Below are positions 1 through 8,972 of a stretch of DNA of 64,000 nucleotides, piece by piece. The stretch's first letter is position 1, and each line of letters begins with the position of its first letter. The notes under the pieces were generated by a model. The model did not search any database. It was not told the DNA's origin and saw only the letters and a list, made by a program, of their open reading frames with translations. This DNA is from Paucimonas lemoignei (lineage in GTDB: Bacteria > Pseudomonadota > Gammaproteobacteria > Pseudomonadales > Pseudomonadaceae): NCBI GenBank assembly GCA_900475325.1, contig LS483371.1, positions 248,001 through 312,000 of the forward strand, written 5' to 3'. The translations under genes and the position numbers were made by a program.

Positions 1-171
1 GCCCTCGCCATTGATGCCGCGCACCAAAGCTTCGTGGGCGAATATCGACCCAGTGCGCAGATCGACGATGGGCTGATAAGCAAACGCGAAGGAAAAATCC
101 AGCTCGGGGCTATTTCGGCAGCCATCACAGCCAACAGTGGGTGAGGTCAATGACGTGGGGAAGTCAGTCAT
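1..171 (-). CDS. EAL-domain protein, N-terminal part (runs off the left edge)
   Basis: The reverse strand reads a 57-residue N terminus that stays open to the window edge. After about 25 variable residues it enters a sequence with QPIVDL, then HEALVRG, then NGEG. This is the opening of an EAL domain (the E-A-L signature is in HEALVRG), the catalytic fold of cyclic-di-GMP phosphodiesterases. The start at 171 was chosen because GGAG lies 6 bases upstream; an in-frame ATG at 183 has no Shine-Dalgarno. Catalytic residues further into the domain are outside the window, so activity cannot be judged. It could equally be an EAL protein acting as a sensor or with a second domain. Confidence 0.75.
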   Translation of the reverse strand, partial: MTDFPTSLTSPTVGCDGCRNSPELDFSFAFAYQPIVDLRTGSIFAHEALVRGINGEG

Positions 172-289
172 ATCGCACTCCATGAATAAGGGTTTTCGGG
201 ATGGCAAGGGTGGTTGGTCGTCGTATTCGCGTACTGCACATCGCTTGTGACGTAGTAGAGTCTGACTACCACCCGATAGAGGAATTCAC

Positions 290-697
290 ATGGCACAAAC
301 GTCAGACGAAGACGACAAAGTTCGTTTGGACAAATGGCTGTGGGCCGCGCGCTTCTATAAAACCCGTGCGCTGGCCAAAACAGCCATTGAAAGTGGCAAG
401 GTCCACTGCCGTGGTGAGCGGTGCAAGCCTGGGAAAGAGCCGAGGATCGGCGATCAGTTTCAGATTCGCACCGGTTTTGACGAGCGTACGGTAGTCGTGG
501 AAGCTCTGTCCATCGTCCGGCGCGGCGCGCCCGAAGCGCAGACGCTCTACAGCGAGACGCCGGAGAGCATTACCAAGCGCGAAAACGAAGCGGCGCAGCG
601 CAAGGCGGGCAATCTGGGCGTCACCACCGATGGCAAGCCGACCAAAAAGCAACGTCGACAGTTGTTTGATTTTCGGGGTGCCGTGCGCGAGACGTGA
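290..697 (+). CDS. hslR: Hsp15, ribosome-associated heat shock protein (S4 domain)
   Basis: A 135-residue basic protein with an S4 RNA-binding domain at about residues 11-70 (VRLDKWLWAARFYKTR, then the conserved GKV and G-x-R-CKPG segments) and a lysine- and arginine-rich tail. In the E. coli family, Hsp15 binds the 50S subunit carrying a stalled nascent chain and helps recycle it after heat shock. Length matches the family (about 133). AGAGGA lies 7 bases before the ATG. It is followed after a REPIN by hslO; the hslR-hslO pair is a common arrangement in proteobacteria, which supports the call. Confidence 0.93.
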   Translation: MAQTSDEDDKVRLDKWLWAARFYKTRALAKTAIESGKVHCRGERCKPGKEPRIGDQFQIRTGFDERTVVVEALSIVRRGAPEAQTLYSETPESITKRENEAAQRKAGNLGVTTDGKPTKKQRRQLFDFRGAVRET

Positions 698-733
698 GGC
701 TGTTTGAACCTTGTGGCCTGGGCAGACCTCGGA

Positions 734-829
734 CCTGTGGGAGCGAATTCATTCGCGAAGGCAATGCGATGACCGACAATGATTCATCGGATGTACCGAC
801 CTCTTCGCGAATGAATTCGCTCCCACAGG
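734..829. repeat. REPIN (inverted REP pair) of the GTGGGAGCGAATTCATTCGCGAA type
   Basis: Two inverted copies of the 25-base REP core, about 46 bases apart, fill the hslR-hslO gap. Such paired elements are typical of Pseudomonas intergenic DNA and are dispersed by RAYT transposases; none is in this window. Confidence 0.9.
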
Positions 830-933
830 GTGGGTACCCTCTGCAGCAGCATCGTCTCGCTTCGCTTGGAACACTGCGCAATAGCTCCTAAAATGCGCGC
901 CATTACCTGCCATTCCTTCAGATACCTTCTCCT

Positions 934-1827
934 ATGCCTGATATCGACTACACACAGCGCTTCATTTTCGACGAGAGCGACGTTCGCGGTGAGCTGGTCG
1001 CACTGGAGCGCAGTTACGCCGACGTATTGGCCAAGCATCCGTACCCGGAGCCCGTCGCGCAATTGCTCGGTGAGCTATTGGCTGCGGCGGCATTGCTGGT
1101 CGGCACCCTGAAATTCGAGGGCCTGCTGATTCTTCAGGCGCGCTCCAGCGGGGCCGTGCCACTGTTGATGGTTGAGTGCTCCAGCGAGCGGGAGCTGCGC
1201 GGCATCGCCCGCTATGACGAATCGCTGATCACCCCTGGGGCCGGTCTGCAAGACTTGATGCCCGACGGCTCTCTGACCCTGACCGTCGATCCGCGCAAAG
1301 GCAAACGCTATCAAGGCATCGTTGCCCTGGATGGCGTGGACCTGTCGGAAAGCTTCAACAGCTATTTCGTGTTGTCCGAACAGCTTGGCACCCGTTTCTG
1401 GCTCAACGCCGACGGGCACCGCGCCCGGGGTCTGTTGTTACAGCAATTGCCTGCGCAACAGCAGACTGATGCCGAGGAGCGCCAAGCCACCTGGGAGCAC
1501 GTCACCACCCTGGCAAGCACCCTGACGGCCGAGGAATTGCTGAGCCTGGACAACCAGACCGTGCTCCATCGCCTGTTCCATGAAGACGAAGTCAGGATGT
1601 TTGACATACAGCCGCTATGCTTCCGCTGCAGCTGTTCTCGGGAACGTTCTGCCAATGCGCTGGTCAGCCTTGGGCTGGAAGATGCGCAGCAGTTGGTGAT
1701 CGAACACAACGGCACGGTCGAAATCGACTGTCAGTTCTGCAACCAGCGCTATCTTTTCGATGCCACTGATATTGCCCAGCTGTTCGCTGGCGGTGGCGTC
1801 GATTCGCCATCTGATACGCGTCATTAA
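934..1827 (+). CDS. hslO: Hsp33, redox-regulated holdase chaperone
   Basis: A 297-residue protein with the Hsp33 fold and the C-terminal zinc switch: C232-x-C234 and C266-x-x-C269. In the family these four cysteines bind zinc when reduced; oxidation (for example by hypochlorite) forms disulfides, releases zinc, unfolds the linker and activates ATP-independent chaperoning in the cytoplasm. Length is normal (about 290). It lies downstream of hslR on the same strand, separated by a REPIN. The start at 934 has only a weak Shine-Dalgarno, but the N terminus ([13 protein letters not shown]) aligns with the usual Hsp33 start. Confidence 0.95.
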   Translation: MPDIDYTQRFIFDESDVRGELVALERSYADVLAKHPYPEPVAQLLGELLAAAALLVGTLKFEGLLILQARSSGAVPLLMVECSSERELRGIARYDESLITPGAGLQDLMPDGSLTLTVDPRKGKRYQGIVALDGVDLSESFNSYFVLSEQLGTRFWLNADGHRARGLLLQQLPAQQQTDAEERQATWEHVTTLASTLTAEELLSLDNQTVLHRLFHEDEVRMFDIQPLCFRCSCSRERSANALVSLGLEDAQQLVIEHNGTVEIDCQFCNQRYLFDATDIAQLFAGGGVDSPSDTRH

Positions 1828-2007
1828 TTACGCGCGGATTCAGCCTCACTACACGCTGTGGGCAGTGCTGGGGCTGTTCTGACAGGAGGGTCCTACCATT
1901 TTTGGGCTTTTCTGGCATAATCCGGCCCACTTTTCCGCTGTAGTAGTGGTTGTTTTTTTACTACAAAACCGTTTGGAACACTCGGCTAATGGCCGACGGG
2001 GACCCAC

Positions 2008-3549
2008 ATGACGCAAACCAACAACGCTGTGTACACCGATCTGAGCATCGACGACCTGGTCAAGCAAGCCCTTGCCCGCGGTGAAGGCGAGCTTTCCGAC
2101 ACTGGCGCTCTGGTTGTGCGAACAGGCCATCGTACTGGCCGTTCGCCGGTCGATCGTTTCATCGTTGAAGAGCCCACCACTCAGGAAGCCATTGCCTGGG
2201 GCCCGATCAACCGCAAGTTCCCGGCTGATAAATTCGATGCCCTGTGGGATCGCGTTGAGGCTTTCAACAATGCCCAAGAGCATTTCGTTTCCCACGTGCA
2301 TGTAGGCGCCTCTGACGACCACTACCTGGCCGTCAAGATGACCACTCAAACTGCCTGGCAAAACATGTTCGGCCGTTGCCTGTTCATCAACCCTGCTCAG
2401 TACAACCCGGCCGGTCGCCAGGAGTGGCAGGTGCTGAACGTTGCCAACTTCGAATGCGTGCCTGAGCGTGACGGTACCAACTCCGATGGTTGCGTGATCC
2501 TCAACTTCGCTCAGAAGAAAGTACTGATCGCTGGCATGCGTTACGCCGGTGAAATGAAAAAAGCCATGTTCTCGGTGCAGAACTTCCTGCTTCCGGCTTC
2601 CGACGTCCTGCCGATGCACTGCGCGGCCAACATCGGCGAAGAGGGCGATGTGACCCTGTTCTTCGGTCTGTCCGGTACTGGCAAGACCACCCTGTCTGCC
2701 GATGAAAGCCGTTACCTGATCGGTGATGACGAGCACGGCTGGGGCGAAGGCGTTGTGTTCAACATCGAAGGCGGCTGCTATGCCAAGTGCATCGACCTGT
2801 CCGAGAAGAACGAGCCGGTTATCTGGAAAGCCATCAAACACGGCGCCGTATTGGAAAACGTCGTTCTGGACGACACCAAAAAAGCGGATTACGCCGACGG
2901 CAGCCTGACCCAGAACAGCCGCGCCGCCTACCCGCTGGAGCACGTTGAAAAGCGTTCCGAGAAAAACCTCGGTGGCGAGCCCAACGCTGTGATCTTCCTG
3001 ACCTGCGACCTGACCGGCGTACTGCCGCCAGTGTCGATCCTCAGCGAAGAGCAAGCGGCTTACCACTTCCTGTCGGGCTACACCGCATTGGTGGGCTCAA
3101 CTGAAATGGGTTCGGGCAGCGGCATCAAGTCGACCTTCTCCACCTGCTTCGGCGCACCGTTCTTCCCGCGTCCGGCTGGCGAATACGCAGAGCTGCTGAT
3201 CAAGCGCATCCGCGGCTTCGGCTCCAAGGTCTATCTGGTCAACACCGGCTGGACCGGCGGCGGCTACGGTGTCGGCAAGCGCTTCAACATCCCGACCACA
3301 CGTGGCGTGATTGCAGCGATCCAGAGCGGCGCACTGATCGGCGCAGCCACTGAGCACCTGGACACCATCAACCTCGACGTGCCACTGGCCGTACCGGGCG
3401 TTGAAACCGGCCTGCTCAACCCGCGCAACACCTGGGCTGACAAAGCAGCCTACGACGAAGCGGCCAAAGCACTGGCCAGCCTGTTCGTAGAGAACTTCAA
3501 GAAGTTTGAAGTGAGCGACGCGATCAAGGCAGCGGGTCCGAAGTTGTAA
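2008..3549 (+). CDS. pckA: ATP-dependent phosphoenolpyruvate carboxykinase
   Basis: A 513-residue cytoplasmic enzyme converting oxaloacetate plus ATP to phosphoenolpyruvate, CO2 and ADP, the entry step of gluconeogenesis. The kinase loop [13 protein letters not shown] and the metal-site segment IGDDEHGW are clear, as is the [19 protein letters not shown] region of ATP-type enzymes. Length is a little under the E. coli protein (540). GGGGA precedes the ATG. A strong terminator follows directly. The last 61 codons and the terminator are duplicated 971 bases downstream, flanking a toxin-antitoxin pair, so this is the intact copy. Confidence 0.97.
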   Translation: MTQTNNAVYTDLSIDDLVKQALARGEGELSDTGALVVRTGHRTGRSPVDRFIVEEPTTQEAIAWGPINRKFPADKFDALWDRVEAFNNAQEHFVSHVHVGASDDHYLAVKMTTQTAWQNMFGRCLFINPAQYNPAGRQEWQVLNVANFECVPERDGTNSDGCVILNFAQKKVLIAGMRYAGEMKKAMFSVQNFLLPASDVLPMHCAANIGEEGDVTLFFGLSGTGKTTLSADESRYLIGDDEHGWGEGVVFNIEGGCYAKCIDLSEKNEPVIWKAIKHGAVLENVVLDDTKKADYADGSLTQNSRAAYPLEHVEKRSEKNLGGEPNAVIFLTCDLTGVLPPVSILSEEQAAYHFLSGYTALVGSTEMGSGSGIKSTFSTCFGAPFFPRPAGEYAELLIKRIRGFGSKVYLVNTGWTGGGYGVGKRFNIPTTRGVIAAIQSGALIGAATEHLDTINLDVPLAVPGVETGLLNPRNTWADKAAYDEAAKALASLFVENFKKFEVSDAIKAAGPKL

Positions 3550-3565
3550 TACGGATTGGCTGAAT

Positions 3566-3596
3566 AAAAAACCGCCCTTTGGGGCGGTTTTTTATT
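3566..3596 (+). terminator. Rho-independent terminator of pckA
   Basis: Stem CCGCCC / GGGCGG with flanking A and T tracts ending in T6, 20 bases after the pckA stop. It is duplicated at 4537-4567. Confidence 0.92.
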
Positions 3597-3642
3597 GGCC
3601 TCGAAAAGGCATGCTTACTCGAAATCCCTGGGGAGCTGAGCA

Positions 3643-3930
3643 TCACCCCGCTAAAGCGTTCAGCACATGAACAGGATCATTATGAATGGCTTTGAGCAGG
3701 GCCTTGGCTGGACCGGTAGGTTCTCGGCGGCCTTGCTCCCAGTTCCTCAGCGTGCCGAGCTGTACATCGATGATGGCTGCGAATTTTGCCTGTGAGAGAC
3801 CGGTGGCTTTGCGGATCTCCTTGATCTGCATTGCATCGACGGTGAATTCGCGAGACGGCTGGCGTTCGCCGCGAACGATCTCGTCCATCTGTTGCACGCT
3901 CTCCATCAGCTCTTCGAAGAGTTTGCTCAT
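3643..3930 (-). CDS. NadS/HigA-type HTH antitoxin
   Basis: A 95-residue protein with a Cro/C1-type helix-turn-helix at about residues 43-67 (GLSQAKFAAIIDV, then TLRNWEQGRREPTGPA). This signature is typical of NadS-family antitoxins, which neutralise the partner toxin and autorepress the operon. The gene starts 2 bases after the stop of the toxin gene, so the order is toxin first, as in higBA. The module sits between pckA and a duplicated pckA tail, suggesting acquisition as a unit. Confidence 0.85.
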   Translation of the reverse strand: MSKLFEELMESVQQMDEIVRGERQPSREFTVDAMQIKEIRKATGLSQAKFAAIIDVQLGTLRNWEQGRREPTGPAKALLKAIHNDPVHVLNALAG

Positions 3931-3932
3931 TG

Positions 3933-4247
3933 TTATCTCCAGTGCTCGACCACGGCCTTCAACGCTTTGCGCTCGTCGGCGGTGAGGTCTTGCTGTTCAT
4001 TTTTTGGATAAATCATCAACAAGGCGATTTGTGAGGCCGAAACGAAATGGTAGTAAATAACCCGCGCTCCGCCTCTTTTGCCATGCCCCTTAGCGGCGAC
4101 ACGAAGCTTTCGAATACCGCCCGTGCCTTCGATAACGTCGCCGAGCGACGGGTTAAGGGCCAGGCTTTTTTGGATGACCATGAATGCACCATCATCCAGC
4201 AGCTCTTTCGCTCGCCTAGTGAATATTGGGGTTTCGATAAAAATCAT
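3933..4247 (-). CDS. RelE/HigB-like toxin of a type II toxin-antitoxin pair
   Basis: A 104-residue basic protein beginning [17 protein letters not shown]. The centre ([25 protein letters not shown]) and end ([22 protein letters not shown]) fit the HigB2-type RelE superfamily, ribosome-dependent mRNA interferases. The start at 4247 was chosen over a longer frame to 4337 because that frame runs into the duplicated pckA sequence and the promoter region. No strong Shine-Dalgarno is seen. It is followed closely by the antitoxin gene. Cleavage specificity cannot be read from the sequence. Confidence 0.82.
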   Translation of the reverse strand: MIFIETPIFTRRAKELLDDGAFMVIQKSLALNPSLGDVIEGTGGIRKLRVAAKGHGKRGGARVIYYHFVSASQIALLMIYPKNEQQDLTADERKALKAVVEHWR

Positions 4248-4257
4248 GCTGGCAAGT

Positions 4258-4297
4258 GTACGCCGCTGGCGTACCTGTCGACAAGTACGGTTTGTAC
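4258..4297. promoter_or_regulatory. Probable operator of the toxin-antitoxin operon
   Basis: A perfect inverted repeat GTACGCC-GCT-GGCGTAC (4258-4274) lies just upstream of the toxin start, followed by a weaker GTAC-containing dyad (AAGTAC ... GTACCTT). HTH antitoxins of this family autorepress by binding such palindromes. Confidence 0.55.
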
Positions 4298-4336
4298 CTT
4301 GCGCCAAAAAAAGACTGTCACTTCCAGTGCCTATCA

Positions 4337-4520
4337 CATCAACCTCGACGTGCTACTGGCCGTACCGGACGTTGAAACCGGCCTGCTCAACCCGCGCAAC
4401 ACCTGGGCTGACAAAGCAGCCTACGACGAAGCGGCCAAAGCACTGGCCAGCCTGTTCGTCGAGAACTTCAAGAAGTTTGAAGTGAGCGATGCGATCAAGG
4501 CAGCGGGTCCGAAGTTGTAA
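4337..4520 (+). pseudogene. pckA: Duplicated 3' end of pckA (61 codons)
   Basis: The 184 bases from 4337 to 4520 match 3366-3549 of pckA at a constant offset of 971 bases with about four substitutions, and the match continues through the terminator. There is no start codon or upstream pckA domain, so no enzyme can be made. It is the right-hand flank of the toxin-antitoxin insertion. A frame running into it from 4047 is chimeric and probably not a gene. Confidence 0.93.
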
Positions 4521-4536
4521 TACGGACTGGCTGAAT

Positions 4537-4567
4537 AAAAAAACCGCCCTTTGGGGCGGTTTTTTTG
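4537..4567 (+). terminator. Second copy of the pckA terminator
   Basis: Same CCGCCC/GGGCGG hairpin with longer A and T tracts, downstream of the duplicated pckA tail. Confidence 0.9.
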
Positions 4568-4583
4568 TTTGGTGAACTTGAAC

Positions 4584-4688
4584 CAGTGGGAGCGACCGGG
4601 GTGGCGCTCTACCTTGCTCGCGAAGGCGGTCTATCTCGCAAGAAGGTGGGTTGAATGTACCGGCCTCTTGGCGAGCAAGCTTGCCCAC
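4584..4688. repeat. REPIN with extended 'gaccggggtggcgctc' arm
   Basis: Left arm GTGGGAGCGACCGGGGTGGC... and right arm GCGAGCAAGCTTGCCCAC. The left arm carries the same extension seen at 10269-10378 and 15359-15481. Confidence 0.8.
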
Positions 4689-4717
4689 GGTTTAGGTAGT
4701 GAGCATCGACCGAGCTG

Positions 4718-5851
4718 TCAGGAGATGTCTTTGTACGCCTCATTGCCCTTCACGAGCGATGCCGCCAGGCCGACTGGAGGGGAGAATTTTGGATTTTCCA
4801 ATGCTGAAAAGTTCACGCCTGTCTCACCAAAGCTAACCAGGCGTTCATTGTTCTTATGTTCGGTGATTTTGGTGTAAGAGTGTTTCGTCATTGCTTTGAA
4901 TTTATCTTCGTGGGCAACAATGCTTTGATGAAGCAAACTGACTTTTGCTGGAGTCAGATCGAGTTTTTTGGTAATCGAGCTGCCCCAGCGTGTCAGGCAG
5001 ACTTCCGCAAAATGTCTCACCAGTTGACCAGCTTCGGTCAATGAACCGTTGTTATCCGCACCACTAAGCGAAGCGTTACCCACCAGCGTAGCGTGACGGC
5101 CCGCCATCGGATAAATGCTGACTCGGGTAGAGGCGTCGGTCCTTGGAATCACGCAAGAGAAGCCTTTGGATCGCTCATCCCTCGCATAGAACGCCACGTA
5201 TTCTTTTACGTTTTTCCCCAAATGTACCTTTTCAAGTTGGAAGTTAGCGAGGCCCGGGACCGGGTCCACAGCAAAGATATTTACGGGAATATTGCGCAGG
5301 GCCGGGTCACCCGCCATTGCGTTGGCCAGCATATGGCAGCTGACGCCTCCTCGGCTCCAGCCTACCAGGTTGACCTTGCTGGGGATCAGCCCGCCTTTGC
5401 GGAAAATCTTGATGATTTTTTCCTGCAGCTCTTGGGGCGTGACCTTTCTGTCGCCGTAGTCATAGTGACGCCACAGCCAGGAGCTTGCCTCCGTCTTGGC
5501 ATCAGGAACAGGTACTCCAGCAGCTTTCAAACGTTTGTATTCAGCCTCTGTGAGTTTGGTCCGCTGCCAGTCGGTCTTGCCTTTGATAATGTTGACGGCG
5601 TGCTGCACATTTTGGTGCCAGCCTTTGCCAAACAGGGTGCCTGTCCAGTTGTAATACTTGGGCTGGGTGAAAAGCTCATCGGCTTGTAGATTGCCGCTGC
5701 CTGGGCCATCAATGATGATCCAGTCGGCAAACTCCCGGCCGCCCATATTGTTGGCCAAGGTCGAAATCAACTCCCCGTCATAGTAGTTCGGGTGCAGGAT
5801 GTCGTATTCGGTAGAGCCAGTTCCGCAAAAGAAGACAGTGAAGACACTCAT
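4718..5851 (-). CDS. Putative alpha/beta-hydrolase lipase, type VI effector-like
   Basis: A 377-residue protein with a nucleophile elbow GWSRGG (serine about residue 166), an aspartate in VDPVPG (about 196) and a histidine in GRHATLVG (about 253), a plausible Ser-Asp-His triad. GxSRG elbows in proteins of this size are typical of Tle phospholipases delivered by type VI secretion and of DUF2235-like hydrolases. There is no signal peptide, as expected for a secreted effector. GGAGG 7 bases before 5851 fixes the start. The gene lies 95 bases downstream of a same-strand gene for a membrane-anchored protein, which could be its immunity partner. No VgrG, Hcp or PAAR gene is nearby, so effector status is inference. 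Confidence 0.6.
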   Translation of the reverse strand: MSVFTVFFCGTGSTEYDILHPNYYDGELISTLANNMGGREFADWIIIDGPGSGNLQADELFTQPKYYNWTGTLFGKGWHQNVQHAVNIIKGKTDWQRTKLTEAEYKRLKAAGVPVPDAKTEASSWLWRHYDYGDRKVTPQELQEKIIKIFRKGGLIPSKVNLVGWSRGGVSCHMLANAMAGDPALRNIPVNIFAVDPVPGLANFQLEKVHLGKNVKEYVAFYARDERSKGFSCVIPRTDASTRVSIYPMAGRHATLVGNASLSGADNNGSLTEAGQLVRHFAEVCLTRWGSSITKKLDLTPAKVSLLHQSIVAHEDKFKAMTKHSYTKITEHKNNERLVSFGETGVNFSALENPKFSPPVGLAASLVKGNEAYKDIS

Positions 5852-5946
5852 AATCAAACCTCCATGTTTAATGAGTCAGGAGGCAGAGTAGATGAGTGTC
5901 GGGGGTTTGAGGCCTAGGCTTTGTTACCTCCTGTTTTGGCGCTGTA

Positions 5947-6759
5947 TCACCCCGCCTCAAACGTGCGATTCGCCTCGCAGTAACGATCCCGTGTCTGCTG
6001 GCTTTGTTCGTCGCGGTCTTTGGCGGAGCGTTTGGTCCAGTCCAGGCAGCTCTCCTTGAAGAACACCACCGCGGCGCGTCGGCATTCGCGGTGCTCTGCG
6101 CTGCCTTTACTGAAGTTCATGCACACGCTGCTGTTGTCGATGTGGTTATTGAACATCCTGAAGTCAGCGTGATAACGACTGCGGCTGTCGATGGCGCGGA
6201 AGCTGACACTGACAGTGGTAATTACTTTCCCCGTACGCGCGCCTTGAGTGTGGGCCGTATCTGATTTGAAGTCGGCCATGTAGTGGGCCGACACCATGCC
6301 CTTGGCAGCTTCACGCTCGGTCGGACGAGGGACCTGGCCGAAGCGGCAGTTAAGGACGTTTTCGTCGATGACATTGCCGTTTTTCATGCATTGGTCGAGC
6401 GGCTGAACGGTGGCCGCAGGCTCATGTCTGACAACGTCTGGCGCAACATAAGGCTTGGCTGGCGCGGCAGGTTCTGCAGCGGGAGGGCTTGGCATGGCAG
6501 GCTGGACGGGTTCAATGAGCGTGTGGGTGGTCTGCAGCTCAGGGGCAGGCTTCAACGATTTCCCTCGCTGATTCACGGCATAGGCCCCGACGCCGACCAG
6601 CAACAAAGTCACGATCAGCCAGGCATAGGCGCCGGATCTGGATTTTCGCACGGCTTTGCGCTTGCTCGGATGAGAGCCCAGCACAATGTCGACTTTGCCC
6701 GGTGTCAGGCGCTGTATGTGGGTAAACCCATCGTCCTTTTGATGGTTATCGGATTCCAT
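5947..6759 (-). CDS. Membrane-anchored protein with periplasmic cysteine-rich domain, possible lipase immunity partner
   Basis: A 270-residue protein. One membrane segment (AYAWLIVTLLLVGVGAYAV, about residues 44-62) follows a short basic cytoplasmic part; then a proline- and alanine-rich linker (PAMPSPPAAEPAAPAKP) leads to a C-terminal domain of about 150 residues with six cysteines, likely periplasmic. AGGAA 6 bases before 6759 supports this start over the upstream ATG at 6783. No family is recognised. It is directly upstream of, and co-directional with, the putative lipase; anchored periplasmic proteins are the usual immunity form for periplasm-acting phospholipase effectors, but this role is inferred from position only. 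Confidence 0.6.
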   Translation of the reverse strand: MESDNHQKDDGFTHIQRLTPGKVDIVLGSHPSKRKAVRKSRSGAYAWLIVTLLLVGVGAYAVNQRGKSLKPAPELQTTHTLIEPVQPAMPSPPAAEPAAPAKPYVAPDVVRHEPAATVQPLDQCMKNGNVIDENVLNCRFGQVPRPTEREAAKGMVSAHYMADFKSDTAHTQGARTGKVITTVSVSFRAIDSRSRYHADFRMFNNHIDNSSVCMNFSKGSAEHRECRRAAVVFFKESCLDWTKRSAKDRDEQSQQTRDRYCEANRTFEAG

Positions 6760-6938
6760 TCCCGTTCCTTGGCCCCAGGGCATATGAGATGGCGCAAAGG
6801 TTAAACCGTCCAAATAGCAGTTTGCTAGTAATGCTTGCCTGTATTCTCGATTCATTTTTGTAATGGTTTGATCGTTTTCTGATCAGGCCGACCACGCTAA
6901 GGTTTGCGCCTCGGTGGCGGTCAGTGGAGTGACACCTT

Positions 6939-8882
6939 ATGCATCAGCGTTTAGAGCAGGTTTTCGGGTATTCGCAGTTTCGTCCGGGGCAAGAGGCGGC
7001 GATCAGCGCTGTGCTCGCCGGGCGATCTGCGGCGGCAATTTTTCCAACCGGGTCGGGCAAGTCGTTGTGCTATCAACTGCCTGCGCTGATGTTGCCGCAC
7101 CTGACAGTGGTCGTGTCCCCGCTGTTGGCCCTGATGCAGGACCAACTGGCGTTTCTGCAGCGTCATGGTATTTCAGCGGCCAGCATTGATTCGGCACAGA
7201 GTCGCGACGACGCCGCTCAGGTCATGGCTCGGGCGCGTTCCGGCGAGTTGAAGATTCTGATGATCTCGGTTGAACGCTTGAAAAACGAGCGCTTCCGGCA
7301 CTTCATTTCCCAGGTGCCGATTTCCCTGCTGGTGGTGGACGAAGCGCACTGTATTTCTGAGTGGGGCCACAATTTCAGGCCTGATTACCTGAAGCTTCCC
7401 GACTACCAGCGCGAATTCAACATCCCCCAGGCGCTGCTGCTGACGGCCACGGCCACGCCGCAAGTGATCGCCGATATGCAGGCCAAGTTCGCCATTGAGC
7501 CTCAGGACGTGGTGACCACCGGTTTTTACCGCGCCAACCTCAACCTGTGGGTCGAGCCGGTGGCCGGACGCGACAAGCGTCGGCGGCTGGTGGAATGGCT
7601 GGGCGCCAAGGTGGGCCAGCCGACCATCGTGTATGTGACGCTGCAGAAAACCGCCGAGTATGTCGCCGCTCACCTGGAGCAGCACGGTATGCAGGCCACC
7701 GCGTATCACGCAGGCTTGCCCCACGATAAGCGTGAAGCGATCCAGCGTCGGTTCATGGGCGGCGAGTTGAATTGCATCGTCGCGACCATTGCTTTTGGCA
7801 TGGGCATCGACAAGAGCGACATCCGCAATGTGGTGCACTTCGATTTGCCCAAATCCATCGAAAACTACAGCCAGGAAATCGGCCGCGCCGGGCGTGATGG
7901 CGCGCCGTCCGATTGCCTGGTGCTGGCCAATCGCGACAGCCTCAACGTGCTGGAAAACTTCGTGTATGGCGATACGCCGGAGCTGAGCGGTATTCGCCAT
8001 GTGCTTGAAGAGCTGCTGGATGCCGGGCCGCAAGGGCAGTGGGAATTTTTGCTCGGGCCGCTGGCCGACCAGAGCAATATTCGCCAGCTGCCGCTCAAGA
8101 CGCTGCTGGTCCAGCTGGAACTTCGTAGTATTATCGCTCCACGTTACGCCTACTTCGCTGAATATCGCTTCAAGTTTCTGTTGGAGCCAAGTGCACTTGT
8201 GCAACGCTTCGAGGGCGAGCGTCGGCAGTTCGTTGAAGCATTGGTGGAAACTTCAACGCGCGCACGCACCTGGGCGACGGTGGATTTCGACGCCATGTTT
8301 CAGCGCTACCAGGCCGAGCGCGGTCGGGTGGTGAAGGCGCTGGACTACTTCCAGGAAAAGGGTTGGATCGAGCTGGAAACCAGGCAGATGACCGAGGTGT
8401 ACAGCCTGCTGAACAGCGATTTTGATGCTCAAGCGCTGAGCCTGGAGCTGCATGAATATTTCAGTGAGCATGAGACCACTGAAGTCGAGCGTATCCACGC
8501 GATGCTGGATCTGTTCGCCAGCGAGCAATGCCTGGGCTACCGGTTGGCTGAATACTTTGGCGATCACCAGGCGCCGCAACAGTGCGGCCATTGTTCGGTG
8601 TGTCACGGGCAGGTTGCGTATCTGCCTGAGCCTCCACAATTGGCGCCGTTGCAGGCGCAGAGCTTTGAGCAATTGTGCGGCGGTTTTATCAGCAAGCATC
8701 AGGAATACAAGGGGGCTGAGCCCGGTGCGGAATGCCTGACGCGTTTTCTGTGCGGCATCAGCGTGCCGTTGTTCACCAAGCTCAAGGCGCGGGGGATTCC
8801 CGGTTTTGCGCAGCTGGAGGATTATCCCTACGCAGCGGTGAGGGATTGGGTGCGCTCCAATCAAAACGCCGTGTCCCAGTAG
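6939..8882 (+). CDS. recQ: RecQ-family ATP-dependent DNA helicase
   Basis: A 647-residue SF2 helicase with Walker A (PTGSGKS, 36-42), DEAH box (134-137), TATATP, the GIDKSDIRNVVHFDLPKS and QEIGRAGRDG motifs, followed by a RecQ-like C-terminal region with cysteines (QQCGHCSVCHG) that probably bind zinc. RecQ unwinds DNA 3' to 5' in recombination and fork repair. It is slightly longer than E. coli RecQ (609) and no clear HRDC domain was recognised, so it may be the second RecQ-like paralogue many Pseudomonas carry. The stop codon TAG is part of the adjoining REPIN. Confidence 0.88.
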   Translation: MHQRLEQVFGYSQFRPGQEAAISAVLAGRSAAAIFPTGSGKSLCYQLPALMLPHLTVVVSPLLALMQDQLAFLQRHGISAASIDSAQSRDDAAQVMARARSGELKILMISVERLKNERFRHFISQVPISLLVVDEAHCISEWGHNFRPDYLKLPDYQREFNIPQALLLTATATPQVIADMQAKFAIEPQDVVTTGFYRANLNLWVEPVAGRDKRRRLVEWLGAKVGQPTIVYVTLQKTAEYVAAHLEQHGMQATAYHAGLPHDKREAIQRRFMGGELNCIVATIAFGMGIDKSDIRNVVHFDLPKSIENYSQEIGRAGRDGAPSDCLVLANRDSLNVLENFVYGDTPELSGIRHVLEELLDAGPQGQWEFLLGPLADQSNIRQLPLKTLLVQLELRSIIAPRYAYFAEYRFKFLLEPSALVQRFEGERRQFVEALVETSTRARTWATVDFDAMFQRYQAERGRVVKALDYFQEKGWIELETRQMTEVYSLLNSDFDAQALSLELHEYFSEHETTEVERIHAMLDLFASEQCLGYRLAEYFGDHQAPQQCGHCSVCHGQVAYLPEPPQLAPLQAQSFEQLCGGFISKHQEYKGAEPGAECLTRFLCGISVPLFTKLKARGIPGFAQLEDYPYAAVRDWVRSNQNAVSQ

Positions 8883-8950
8883 GAGCTGCCGAAGGCTGCG
8901 AAGGCTGTTTGTCTGACATACCGCCTTCGCAGCGTTCGGCAGCTCCTACA
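8879..8950. repeat. REPIN of the GTAGGAGCTGCCGAAGGCTGCGAA type
   Basis: Two inverted copies of the second REP family in this window. The left copy overlaps the recQ stop codon. Confidence 0.88.
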
Positions 8951-8972
8951 GTTACCAGACCAAGAGAGACCC

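Noticed and set aside
1849..3066. A 405-codon minus-strand frame opposite pckA
   Set aside because: Antisense to the conserved pckA gene with no domain of its own.
4047..4520. A 157-codon plus-strand frame ending in the pckA tail
   Set aside because: The first part is antisense to the toxin gene and the second is the duplicated pckA end, with no Shine-Dalgarno; it is a chimera of unrelated sequences.
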